The notes beneath the pieces were generated by a model. It was not told the origin of the DNA. It saw only the letters and a list, made by a program, of their open reading frames with translations, and ran no database searches. A stretch of DNA of 64,000 nt from Liquidambar formosana (lineage: Eukaryota > Streptophyta > Magnoliopsida > Saxifragales > Altingiaceae), in NCBI GenBank assembly GCA_039720395.1, contig CM077820.1:17629923-17693922 (forward strand). The letters run 5' to 3'. Both the position numbers and the translations under genes were made by a program. The first letter of the stretch is position 1, and each line of letters starts with the position of its first letter. Positions 11,865 through 22,285 of this stretch are shown here, in pieces.

Positions 11865-13625
11865 TGAGACTGAAATAAGGAAGTGTACTCAAGTCATGAG
11901 TATACTTAAACCACTGAGGGTTGAGAATTGATAAGAGAAGCATATTCAAGCCACTACGAATGAACATACTTTTGAAATGGAAAGATATATTCTAGTCACG
12001 AATATATTTAACCAAGTGATGAGAATGAAATCTGAGAAGCACATTCAAGTGATGAACATACCTTTGAAATGGAGAAATATATCCAAGCGATGGATATACT
12101 TAACCAAGTAAGTGACAAAATATCTGAGAAGTATACTCAAGTGATGAGTATACCACTGAAATGGAGAAATATATTCAGGTCACGAATATATTTAACCAAG
12201 TAATCTGAGAATGAAATCTGAGAAGTATACTCAAGTGGTGAGCATACCATTGAAATGGAGAAATATATCCAAGCGATGGATATCTTTAACCAAGTAGGAT
12301 AAGAATAATCTGAGAGGTGTATTCAAGTGATGAGTGTACTTTTGAAATGGAGAAATATATTCAGGTCACGAACATATTTAACCAAGTGATGAAAAAGATG
12401 CTGAGAAATATACTCAAGTGATGAGAATGAAATCTGAGAAACACATTCAAGTGATGAACATACCTTTGAAATGGAGAAATATATCCAAGCGATGGATATA
12501 CTTAACCAAGTAAGTGACAAAATATCTGAGAAGTATACTCAAGTGATGAGCATACCATTGAGATGGAGAAATATATCCAAACGACGGATATATTTAACCA
12601 AGTAAGATAAGAATAATCTGAGAAGTGTACTCAAGTAATGAGTACACCATTGAAATGGAGAAATATATTCTAGTCACGAATATACTTAACCAAGTAAGTG
12701 ACAAGTATGTTTAAGTGATAAACATACCATTGAAATAGAGAAATATATCCAAGTGATGGATATACTTAACCAAGTAAGTGACAAGTATGTTTAAGTGATA
12801 AACATACCATTGAAATAGAGAAATATATCCAAGCGATGGATATACTTAAGCAAGTAAGATAGAGAATAATCTGAGAAGTGTACTCAAGTGATGAGTACAC
12901 CATTGAAATGGAGAAATATATTCTAGTCATGAATATATTTAACCAAGTAAGTGACAAATATTCTGAGAAGTATGTTCAAGTGATGAACATACCATTGAAA
13001 TGGAGAAATATACCCAAGCGATGGATATACTTAACCAAGTAAGTGGCAAAATATCTGAGAAGTATACTCAAGTGATGAGTATACCATTGAAATGGAAAAA
13101 ATATATCCAAGTGGTGGATATACTTAACCAAGTAAGTGACAAATGATCTGAGAAGTATGTTCAAGTGATGAACATACCATTGAAATGGAGAAGTGTACCC
13201 AAGCGATGGATATACTTAACCAAGTAAGTGACAAAATATCTGAGAAGTATGTTCAAGTGATGAACATACCATTGAAATGGAGAAATATATTCAAGTGATG
13301 AATATATTTAACCAAGTAAGTGATAATGAGGATCTGAAACTAGGAAGCATATTCAATGGGCGAACATGCTTTTGAAATGGAAGAATATATTCAAGTGATG
13401 AATATATTCAACCAAGTATGATAGAAAATGAGAATTTGAAACTGAGAAGCATATTCAAAGGGTGAATACACTTTTGAAATGGAAAAATATATTCAAGTGA
13501 TGAATATATTCAACCAAGTAGGATAGGGAATGAGAATTTGAAACCGAGAAGCATATTCAAAGAGTGAATACACTTTTGAAATGGAAGAATATATTCAAGT
13601 GATGAGTATATTCAACCAAGTGGGA
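11865..13625. repeat. Tandem array of ~46-bp units, each with a short hairpin; arms covary between units
   Basis: Units alternate in a ~92-bp dimer: one with a 'CAAGTGATG' core and ACC-ATTGAAATGG after it, one with 'CCAAGCGATGG' followed by TTAACCAAG. The seven-base loop (mostly AAGTGAT or AAGCGAT) is flanked by complementary arms. Arm pairs differ between units but stay complementary: GTATACTC with GAGTATAC, GTATGTTC with GAACATAC, GTATGTTT with AAACATAC, GTGTACTC with GAGTACAC, ATATATCC with GGATATAC, ATATATTC with GAATATAT. A minority have mismatches. Minus-strand ORFs here are by-products of the repeat. No spacer-like unique sequence is present, so it is not CRISPR. Confidence 0.85.
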
Positions 13626-14106
13626 TGAAAAATCAAGATTTGAAATGAGGATATATGATCAATTTGTCAAGATTGAACAGGCATGGTGCAAGAGGAAAGT
13701 GACTTAACACATTGTCACTTGAGTTGGCATGACACAGGGGAAATATATTCAACCCTTTTGAACATAAAATCAATTCAAGGAATTGATTTCAAGATGGAAT
13801 TTGATTGATTTTAAGCTCAAAAAGTGTTGAATATCTCATTTGGAAGGAGGTTTGATCACGCGTCAAGGCGAGACAAAGCGAGAAGCAAAACCAAAACAAA
13901 GTGGCTTGGGTGACCACCAGGCCTCGGGAGGCTAGCCGCCCAGGCCTGGGTGGTTACCCGAGCCCAAAGCGGAAATCCCACTTTGAATAGGAAACTTCCT
14001 ATTCTGATGGGTTTTTTTCCTATTTGAACTTGGATTTGTGACCTTTTCCCTATAAAAACACATCCAAGAGGTTCCTAAACCTACTTGTATTCATTTATTA
14101 GAAATT
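13626..14106 (+). other. Internal untranslated region of the LTR element
   Basis: No gene. After the array the sequence is non-coding up to the ORF start at 14107, with a GC-richer block at about 13915-13975 (GGCTAGCCGCCCAGGCCTGG) that recurs in related form at 8220-8285. A possible TATA-like CTATAAAAAC lies at 14051-14060. Confidence 0.45.
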
Positions 14107-14363
14107 ATGGAGGCTCTAGACAAATTTTTAGGAGGGTTTTTGAGAGTTATGAGTGCTGAAGCAAAATCTGAGTTCAAGTGCTTTGGCTTGGATCCATTGC
14201 TCTCCTTAAGGCATGTGAGGCTTGAAACGAACCTCTTGACTGCTGCTACATATTTTTGGGATCCTCAAGTTCATGTGTTCCGCTTCAACTATGAAGAACT
14301 GTGCCCAACCATGGAGGAATTCTGTGCATTGTATGGAGTTTCAACGGTAGGTCCCTTTCATTC
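14107..14363 (+). CDS. DUF7745-like retroelement ORF, 5' part, truncated by the assembly gap
   Basis: An ATG-initiated frame of about 85 codons runs to the first N. It contains LLTAATYFWDPQVHVFRFN followed by CPTMEEFCALYGVS. This hydrophobic-FWDP-F-(C/T)PT-EE(F/Y) order is typical of the DUF7745 family of plant ORFs carried by LTR retroelements, often non-autonomous ones. Function is unknown. Position, downstream of an LTR and a repeat array, fits a retroelement ORF. The open frame continuing through the Ns into the next gene is an artefact. Confidence 0.6.
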
Positions 14364-14463
14364 NNNNNNNNNNNNNNNNNNNNNNNNNNNNNNNNNNNNN
14401 NNNNNNNNNNNNNNNNNNNNNNNNNNNNNNNNNNNNNNNNNNNNNNNNNNNNNNNNNNNNNNN
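14364..14463. other. Assembly gap of exactly 100 N
   Basis: One hundred consecutive N. A round-number gap normally marks a scaffold join of unknown size. The left side is LTR-element sequence and the right side starts inside an LRR exon, so order and distance across the gap are not shown by the sequence. Confidence 0.99.
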
Positions 14464-15941
14464 GGCTTTGGTGGCTAAAGTTGGATCATTGCACAAGGCT
14501 TCAATCACTTGAAGAACTACCCACAAGTTTGATAGGTTTGGAGGCACCTGGCTGCATATCCTTGAAAAGAATACCAAATCTATCAAAATTCCGTTGCACA
14601 CCTGAGTTGATCCTTACTAATTGCTCCAATTTAGTCGAGGTTCCTGGCCTGGGGAAGTCGCAAACCTACCGAAATATACGCATGGCAGGGTGCAACAATC
14701 TATCAAACACTTTCAAGGAGAGTCTCCTACAGCTCCCTAACATCTCTCAGGTACAACAATCTAGCAAACACTCCTAAAATTCAGCAATTTCAGTTTTTGT
14801 TCACTTCACTTTTAAAAGGACTAATTATGTGTTTCCGCAACCTTTTTTTATTTATTTATATTTTTAATTTTGTTTTTTAAAGAAAAAAATTGGTGGTACG
14901 GTACCCAATAACCAACCTTTAAGCCCCTCTCTCTCTCTCTCTCTCTCTCTCTAAGTTACCCAGTAAAACTCAACAGGTCCCTGGTTAATCCATAACCAAC
15001 CCATTTATAATTGGGTCAACTAGGGATAACCCATTACCAACCCAATTAAAAATTTTACTTCACCCAAACCCATTTATTGCGGGTGGGTATAAGCAAGTTC
15101 ACGGGTTTGGATTGAGATTACTGCCCTAATGGTACTTTCCATGGGACGCAACATGGTCAAAGTCGGTCCAAATTTTTTGCCTAAATTTCTTGCCCAACTG
15201 ACATAGCAATCCTCACATCAACCGAGAGGAGCTAGCCTCCCTCTCTCTCTCTATCTCTCTTTCTCTAATTTACTAGAACCGTGTTACCATATGCAGGTGC
15301 TGTGTTTGGGTAGCCTTGTGGTCCCTGTAGACGAGATTCCCCAGTGGGTTAGCCATCAGTGTGCGGGTCCTTCATTATCTTTCCGACTGCCTGTCATTTT
15401 GGGATGTAAGATCAAGGGAATCGCTGTATGCGCAACTTATAGATATAATACAAATAGAAATATCAATGAACCGCTTCTTCAGAATGTTGGTTACAACAAG
15501 GATAGAAAGAAGCTGACCCTTGACATATGCCCAGGGACTGCCACCTATGCCACCTGTCAAGTTCCTACCTCACCTCAAGACCACATTTGGGCGTCCACCT
15601 ACACTTTCTATGTGGACGACCTCTCCTCATTATCACAGTTGGAGGTTGAAGTATTTATAAGTGCAGAGTTGCATGTGAAGAAGTTTGGCCTCAAGCTGTT
15701 GTATGATGATGCAGAGAGGAGAATCCAGTCAGGCAGTGGAGAATTGGCCTCAAATCAAAATGACATTGTCGTTGGGGATGATGATCAAGACTTATTCGAA
15801 GATCAGGCAGGGTCCAAGGCCTTAAGAGAGACCCTCATGATGATGATGATGATGATGATGAGGCGGGACCAAGCCACGGCTGGTCTGATGAGGAACCACA
15901 CGCTAAAAGGCCGAGGTACCAGTCTGGTTCTTCAGCAGTAA
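14464..15941 (+). CDS. 3' end of a TIR-NBS-LRR (TNL) resistance gene: last LRRs plus C-JID domain, two exons
   Basis: Intracellular immune receptors of this class detect pathogen effectors. Only the C-terminal part is here. Exon 1 (14464-14750) encodes leucine-rich repeats: LDHCTRLQSLEELPTSL, then GCISLKRIPN and LTNCSNLVEVPGL. It ends at CAG before GTACAA. Exon 2 starts at 15297 after ATGCAG, giving a phase-0 intron (14751-15296) with a (CT)n run at 14931-14953. Exon 2 encodes the post-LRR C-JID domain: VDEIPQWVSHQ, PSLSFRLP, IKGIAVCA and, near its end, VKKFGLKLLYDD. TIR, NB-ARC and most LRRs lie in or beyond the gap. The reading frame ends with eight Met codons and a stop at 15939-15941; another frame there gives an acidic tail more usual for the family. 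Confidence 0.8.
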
Positions 15942-16567
15942 ACTGATCAGGTGAAACCCATTTTCTTCTGCCCGATTTTTTGTTCCAAATTATATGTGAA
16001 CCTCCATGTGGTTGGGTATTGAGTAGAATTGAGCATCAATGGGGTTCTGTGTTGAGTTTATAAAGTAAAAGCCTAAGCTGGTATGTAGGGGATTGACCCA
16101 AGAAGGCATGGGCAGAGACAGGTGAGGGCTATCAGGGCACGTGCCCCCACTCTCACTCGCATGCAAGCCTAAAAGACAGGAACGGGTCTGTCACGTGGAA
16201 CTACCCCACAAACATCAACTCAATCATACAAATTCAGCAAGCCAACCTCACTAGTCTAATAATTCGGTTCAAGTATTTATAGAAATAATTGTTAAACTCA
16301 CTAGAAAACACAGGGAACCTAGATTTGAGAATTAAGATCAAGCCCACGATCAATTTGATTGTGAACTTGGCATCTTTAAACAAAACAGACTCATGCAAAC
16401 TCATTGAACACGAAATTTGAATAATAGAAAAACAGAGAGCAACTCAATTGAAATTAGCAGTACAAACAAGAAAATTTTGCAGCAGCTTTACAATCACACA
16501 TCATACAACAACTATGCTAAATACGAGAATGCCGAAAACATGAGAAACTTCTGAAAAAGAATTATTG
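15942..16567. other. TNL 3' flank, no gene
   Basis: Probable 3' untranslated and intergenic sequence. No further ORF, repeat family or RNA gene is recognised before the convergent F-box pseudogene. Confidence 0.4.
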
Positions 16568-16804
16568 TCAAACACTAGAAAAACTTTCAATATACTGATA
16601 AGCATTTGGATACGTGAATCCTAAAGAACCCTCAACATCACAAATCTTGTTGTATGTCTTATCTATAAGATTGTAACGTATGGCCTTACCAGACATGTGC
16701 AGCACCAGAAATGACTCTTCGTCAGTTTCTCCCCGAATAAGGCAAAGTATAGCAAATCTGTAGAACTCCACGTCAAATTGGTTGAAATTGTGCCGACCCC
16801 AAAC

Positions 16805-17587
16805 CAACGGCGGAGCTAGGATTTTAAATTGACCTGGGCTGGATAAAAAATTAAGAAACACAAATACATATATATATATATATATATATATAGATAAAGG
16901 GAGCCTCTATTGATACCCGTAGACTTACTTTTCATCCCCCACTTTTTTTACATTTCAAGGTTTTATAAAAAAATATAAAGGTTTTTATAAAAACCGAACA
17001 TGCTAACTATTAGAAAAACTGATTTTGAACAACTTTGTAGAAGAAACCTTTTACAAAATCTATCACTTAAATGAAATTTTTGGCTATTTATAATCTTTTG
17101 TTTCGTAAATGGTTAAAAAGTACGTCTATTTAAGCGACAGATTTTTGAAAAAAAAAATTTCTACAAAATTGGTTAAAATGATGTTCTATAGTAAATTAAG
17201 TGATTAGTTTTTATAAAAATCCTTTATATTTTTCATAAAACCTTAAAATGTAAAGTAAGTGGGGATGAAAAGCAAGTCCTAAGGTGCCAATAGAGGCCCG
17301 CATATATAAAAACTACTGTAAAAAGGGTAGAATGGCGGATGAAAAGTAGCGGGCCAGAAGCAACTGTTATCCCTTCTCGGCTTTTCCTCAGATTTTTCCT
17401 TCTTTTATTCTATGTTTTGATTTTGGGCTGGTAACTGGGCTGATATACATATTGGGCTGGTTTTCCTCTTATCTTACCTGGGCTAACATTACAATCCAGC
17501 AAAATTACATAAGCAAAAAAAAAACAAAGGTTGGGTGGGCTACCTGGGCTACAGCCCAGTGTGGCCCACAACATAGCTCCGCCCCCG
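16805..17587. mobile_element. Non-autonomous hAT element inserted in the F-box pseudogene
   Basis: Terminal inverted repeats CAACGGCGGAGCT and CGGGGGCGGAGCT (right end inverted) match the GGCGGAGC ends of plant hAT elements. Flanking 8-mers CCCCAAAC (16797-16804) and CCCCAAAA (17588-17595) form a 7/8 target duplication. Both junctions fall where the F-box homology stops and restarts, fixing the borders. It has no transposase ORF. A smaller palindromic MITE (16904-17300) is nested inside. Confidence 0.85.
16904..17300. repeat. MITE family 4, variant copy nested in the hAT element
   Basis: Outer ends GGGAGCCTCTATTG and inverted GGGCCTCTATTGG, then inverted copies of CTTTTCATCCCC and of the family core (TTTTCATAAAACCTTAAAATGT type). 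The inner half resembles the copies at 18724, 22286 and 50543, but the outer ends differ. It is younger than the hAT element it interrupts. Confidence 0.6.
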
Positions 17588-18723
17588 CCCCAAAACCATC
17601 ATCTCAGGAAATTCAGTCGCAATTGTATGAAGGTCAACACCCAGAGTAGTCTCCCCCCATCTCACATCTCATAGATATTAAAGCGTAAAGTGCGAAGATC
17701 GCAGATTCCAACAAGATGCAAATTGCCCCGAGATTCCCCAAAATACCTGATGGTACCCTCAAATAAACCATCGGGCATTGGAGGCATAGGCATTTCTCGA
17801 AGTTGCTCTAGATCGACGTCAAAACACAAGGCAATCCTTCTACTTATCCAGTGAATGGCACCATTCCAAAAGATCCCCTTTATTAAAATCGATGCTTTTA
17901 GTTGTGAAAATCCCCCCAGAGACCCTCCAAAGACCCGTCCCAGACGAATAAATCTCAATCTGCTTATCCATATCCATGATCTGATGATCAAGCCATTTGT
18001 CAAAACCCAAACACAAACAACTTTGCAGTGAGGCGACTTGGATGGATCAAAAGCTAAATTCACACCCAAAACGACGGAGGAGGCGCTATCGTGGAGATTG
18101 GGAAATGTAGTGTATTTCCTGGTAGTAGGATTGTAGACATAGTAATCGCAATCACAAGTATTGAATCCAAAAGGTATAGCAACAGAGTAAGCCATGGCAA
18201 GACTGTAAAATCCTAATATCGGTCGACCGACCGTTGACGAAAGGGAGAGATCTAAGGGGTGCGAAATCGGAGTTGTCTTCGTCAAGAGGAACGAAATTTA
18301 ATTTGTGGTCCACGAGAAGGCCGTTTAGCGAACGTCGGTGAAAGATGAGGCCGGAGACGGAGTTAGGATTTGGGTTTCGGTGGCGGGAGAAGTGGGGACT
18401 GGAGATGAGAGAGAGCCAGGTTTTAGACACGGATTTGAATTTGAGGAGAGTTTTGATGGGTAAGCGAAGGAGGATCTCTGTTAAGAGGTCGTCGTTGCTA
18501 GCGATTACATCGGCGGATATTGATCGGTGACAGGTTGATGTTCGGCTTCTCTTGCTAGGAAGCAGAGCCTTCATTTGAAGTCTTGTATGCACTGCCTCTG
18601 ACTCTTCACTCTTCGGACTTCATGAGCACTTCAGCAAAGCGTGTATTTAGAAATTGCCAAAAGAGCGACCTCTGAACATCAGCACAACACTCTAGAATTA
18701 AATGAAAAAAATTTACGAGATGG

Positions 18724-19147
18724 AGGCTTTTGCCATTTGCCACAACATAATATACTTCAAACCCCACTTGGTTTACATTTTCTAAAATTTCATAAAAACG
18801 TATAAAAGGTTTATATAAAAACTAATTTTGTTATCTATTAAAAAAACTATCATTCTGAATAACTTTGTAAAAAAATTTTTTCTAAAATTTGTCGTTTAAA
18901 TAAATTTTTGGTCATTTACAATTTTTGTTTTATTTTTACAAAATGTTTCATGAAAATTTGCAAAAAACTCTATTTAAACAACAGATTTTGGAAAAACTTT
19001 ATTTTACAAAATTGATCGAAATAATGTTTCCTAGCGAATCACATGACTAGTTTTTGTAAAAATCTTTTATATTTTTCATAAAACTTTAAAAAAATGTAAA
19101 CTAAATTGGCGGGTTAGGGTACTTTATGTGATAGCAAAACCTTGGCC
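18724..19147. repeat. MITE family 4, copy 2
   Basis: Left end AGGCTTTTGCCATTTGCCAC and inverted right end GGCCAAGGTTTTGCTATCAC, with CAAACCCCACTTGGTTTACA inside. The whole element is nearly palindromic around a central TTTGTTTTATTTTTAC area. It lies just upstream of the F-box pseudogene. Confidence 0.6.
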
Positions 19148-19557
19148 GAAATTAAAATTCGAAAATGACTTTTGTACTCTCCAGATTACTGTGGGAAATA
19201 ATTTGGCCCTCTTTAGATAAAACTATACTCTGTATTTTACTTATCCAGTTTTCTACCAATAAAGTAAAAGTCACTTACTAATTAAGTCAAATCTCATAAT
19301 CTGGTAAGGAGTAAGACATTTATTTCAAATAAGGAGCTTCCTACAACTCAAGATGCGTGCAATTCATGTTCTCTATTCCGTGCTTATTTTTTTTACTCAT
19401 AGAGTTAAGTATGAGAGGGATTCCCTTAAGCCACCTATCGATTGTCTGAGTTTGTAGGTACATTTGAAGAGCATGTGAGGATTACACAAAAACTTGATTG
19501 TTAGTAATTTTTGTCATTAGCGTATGTGGAAAAAGATTAAAAATCCTCTTTATTTCT
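19148..19557. other. No recognised feature
   Basis: AT-rich intergenic sequence between a MITE and an LTR-like block. No ORF with a domain and no clear repeat structure. Confidence 0.3.
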
Positions 19558-20115
19558 GTGTGGGAATATTTTTGAACCGAGGAGCCAACTCGGGCAAAGA
19601 ACTCAAACCAGAATCATTGACACGTGGCAGTGGGGCATGTAATTTCCCAGCTCGGGGCCTTGCTCTCAACTCGGGACACCTGTCCCATGACTCATATTAC
19701 GATCCAAACACACTATAGTCCAAAACTGTCTTTACAGCTGTAATTCCTGACACAGCGGTTACTAGAAACCATGGTTCTTTGCCTAAACCACGATCAGCAA
19801 ATCATGGTCAGACGGTTATTGGTAAACCATGGTCAGATCTAACCTAATCAAAGCAGTTATCTAACCTCACATGGTCAGTCTGTACAGGTGGATATAAAAA
19901 GAATACGATACAGCCAAATGTGGTAAACTACAGTACCCTAATTCTCTGAGATTCATCTTTTTCCTTACCTCATTCTTCCCAATATAGTTTTCTGACTTAA
20001 GCTTTGGAGAGGGCACGGCCAAAACCCACCTTGGCCTACCCTCTAACCCGTTTTCCAAGCTTGTGATTGCAGGTCCAGGCAAGAGAGCAAGCTCCATCAT
20101 CAACACGTAGTTCGG
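19558..20115 (+). repeat. Probable LTR fragment of a Gypsy-type element
   Basis: GC-richer block with a TATAAAAAG box at 19893-19901, followed by TCTGACTTAAGCTTTGGAGAGGG, CCTACCCTCTAACC and TGTGATTGCAGG. That order (CTGACTTGAGC-type word, CGG/GGCC words, GCAGG) is seen in many plant Gypsy LTRs just downstream of their promoter. No clear TG...CA borders or target duplication were found, so it may be a decayed solo LTR. Confidence 0.4.
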
Positions 20116-20159
20116 GGAGCAGTTTTTACTCCGTACAATTTCCATACCCAAAAAATGTA

Positions 20160-20186
20160 CTCCCTCGTTCCTATATTATTGGCCTA

Positions 20187-20224
<38 letters not shown>

Positions 20225-20460
20225 TATATTTCAAAATTATTGTCACATTTAAAAAGTCAATAAATGTTCTAATTTCATTTTATAATATATTTTTAAAAGT
20301 GTATTCTCTCTTTTCTAATGTGTTGTACACTTAAGAACAAAATTAAAATGTTAAAACATATATATTAATGTGAAAGAATTTAATATGGTCTCCTATATAA
20401 AAAAAAAAAAAAAAGCGTATTTTTCAAAAGGATGCAGTCAATTATTAAGAATGGAGGAAG
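20160..20460. repeat. Stowaway-like (Tc1/mariner) MITE
   Basis: Ends CTCCCTCGTTCCTATATT and inverted CTTCCTCCATTCTTAATA match the CTCCCTCCGT ends of plant Stowaway elements, with a TA dinucleotide on each side (20158-20159, 20461-20462). The inside includes a long T run and an A run and has no ORF. Confidence 0.7.
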
Positions 20461-20462
20461 TA

Positions 20463-21224
20463 TACAAGTGCATTTATTGATGTACTCGTTACCCATCACT
20501 AGGCAGGAAATCACGTGGCCATTTATTGTAAGTTGTAAGCTCATGTCCAACTTTGGCTGAGCTCTTCAGCTCAACTGTTCTTATTTTCATTTGTTTTTTT
20601 TTTTTTTTTTTTTACTTTTCATTTTATTTAATTTTGTTACTTTTTTTTTTTTTTTTTTTTTTAATGTGTTGCTAATAACAATTTCAAACTTCCCACAAAA
20701 ACCCTTTCAAAATCATTATGTATTTAGTACGCTTGAATGGAATGAAATGAAAAAGAGAATGAAATAAATTGTTATTCTTAATGGTCATTCTGTCTTTTTT
20801 TAGCGAAATTGAGAAAATAATTGGAAACATTTTTTGGGAATTAAAAAGGAAAAAAAAAAAAAAAACAAAGAAAGGCATGGGTCCCATTGGAGTATGGCAA
20901 TCAAAATAGAAGAGATGAAATGAGTAAAAAAATAGATGAGTAGGTCTCATGGTCATCATTGCTTCACTTTGAGGGAAGGAATAGTGAGTTTTGAGGGAAT
21001 AAAGATATCTTTCATTTGACCACCAAACGATCCAATTTTTTTTTTGCTAATAAAATAAGGATTTCATTCCTTCCTCCATTCCCATATACCAAATGTAGCT
21101 TAGGAGAAATGTATGATCAATCATAACGTAATTTCAAATTCTAATTTCATTCTTGGTACAATGGATCCCAAACATTGCACAAGGTTACTAGTACTATTTT
21201 TAAATATGTGATAGAATGATGATC
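20463..21224. other. Homopolymer-rich intergenic DNA
   Basis: Contains T runs at about 20594-20613 and 20640-20662 and an A run near 20855. No gene. The 20690-21080 part with ATTCC words may be an old DNA-transposon remnant, but I cannot define ends. Confidence 0.3.
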
Positions 21225-21395
21225 AAGTAAGCACGCGTTGATATAAGTTACATCAACACCCGTATTATGAATTGTACCTTATGCATTGGTAGGATACGAG
21301 ATACATTAGACCAATGCAAGGGATACAATCTCCAATACATGGTACTGATAGAACTTATATCAACATGTGCTGATAGGAACATAATCATATATGAT
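21225..21395. repeat. MITE family 2, copy 3
   Basis: Starts with GCGTTGATATAAGTTACATCA and ends with ACTTATATCAACATGTGCTG. Internal GCATTGGTAGGATACGAGATA and GACCAATGCAAGGGATACAA words are shared with the copy at 5695. Confidence 0.5.
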
Positions 21396-21755
21396 ATTCT
21401 TAAACTCACGCCCCAATTGCAAACTTATGGAGTTGGTTCAATATGAGAACTGCCCCCCGCGCGTGTGTTGCGGGAGGCAATGCAAAGGGAACATAATTGT
21501 CATTGGAGCTAAGGGATGATACAAACATTAAAACACACAAATTGCAAAATTCACGAAAGTTTAAAAGAGAAGAATTTCTAATTGAGAACCTTCGTAGTGT
21601 GTGGAGGTCCGGATGATGGAAGAAGCATTCCAACGTGTAGGAAAAGAAAGGGGCCTGGTCCACATTTGGAACGCTAGATTAAAATACTTGGTTTATTACC
21701 TCAAATAAATAAATAAAATAAAATAAAAGGCTTGGTACTTGGGTAGGATAGAATT

Positions 21756-21972
21756 TATTATTATTATTATTATTTTATATATCAAGAGGTTTCAAATGCT
21801 TTGCATCTGATTAATCCCCTAGGTACATATAATTCTCCTGTCCTTTATGTACCAAGGAATTACAAAATAAAATCTATGAGGGTAGCCTTGAGGGAGAGTA
21901 ATGAGGGTTGAACTCGAGACCTCATGCTTGGAAGAGGTCCTGGGATTACTCGGTCCACCCCTCAAGGTTGGA
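21756..21972 (-). mobile_element. tRNA-derived SINE with target-site duplication
   Basis: Read on the minus strand it begins near 21972, has a box-A-like TGGACCGAGTAAT and a box-B-like GAGTTCAACCC, and ends in an (AAT)n simple repeat at 21756-21773. This is the order of a plant SINE with an internal RNA polymerase III promoter and a simple-repeat tail. TAGGATAGAATT occurs exactly on both sides (21744-21755 and 21973-21984), a target duplication of at least 12 bp. It is non-coding and depends on LINE enzymes. Confidence 0.75.
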
Positions 21973-22285
21973 TAGGATAGAATTAGGTTGCATAATGTTT
22001 TTTTAACTAGATAATCATGTACTCCTACTTACTCATTTGTGTTTGGTTAATTAGTTTCCAATGTAGAGTAGTGCTACTATTTCAAGATTTTTCTATAATC
22101 CTCCTGATTTCACACTCGTTACAAATTGAAGAAAAATGAAATTAAACAAACAAACAAATAAAAGAAAACTAAAAAGGAAAAAAAGAATTGAGACAAAGAG
22201 AGGGAGTGTAGCATTTCTTTGCAATCTTACGTGGGTAAAGATGAGATCAGAAAGGTTGTGAATTTTTCAGAAAGGTTGTGAATCT

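Larger units (their letters stand above)
16568..18574 (-). pseudogene. F-box (FBA-type) pseudogene, frameshifted and split by a hAT element
   Basis: Close relative of the intact gene at 23009. From the ATG at 18574 it encodes the F-box (DLLTEILLRLPIKTLLKFKS), then LNFVPLDED and ILQSCHGLLCC. The frame then shifts near 18185, where the paralogue reads on into YYIYNPTTRQY and this copy needs another frame for YYVYNPTTRKY. Compared with the paralogue, one base is missing near 18015 and one is extra near 17880, so the middle is read out of frame. After the EMM codons the gene is cut by 783 bp of hAT DNA; the C-terminus (RFAILCLIRGETDEESFLVL and the YQYIES end) resumes at 16804. Several independent lesions, so non-functional. 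Confidence 0.9.

Noticed and set aside
11865..13625. Possible CRISPR-like or protein-coding repeat array
   Set aside because: There are no unique spacers; the whole unit repeats. Minus-strand frames of 60-65 codons repeat the same words only because the DNA repeats, and stops are frequent.
14301..14777. Open frames reading through the N gap, on both strands
   Set aside because: Any run of N stays open; the frames join retroelement and TNL sequence artificially.
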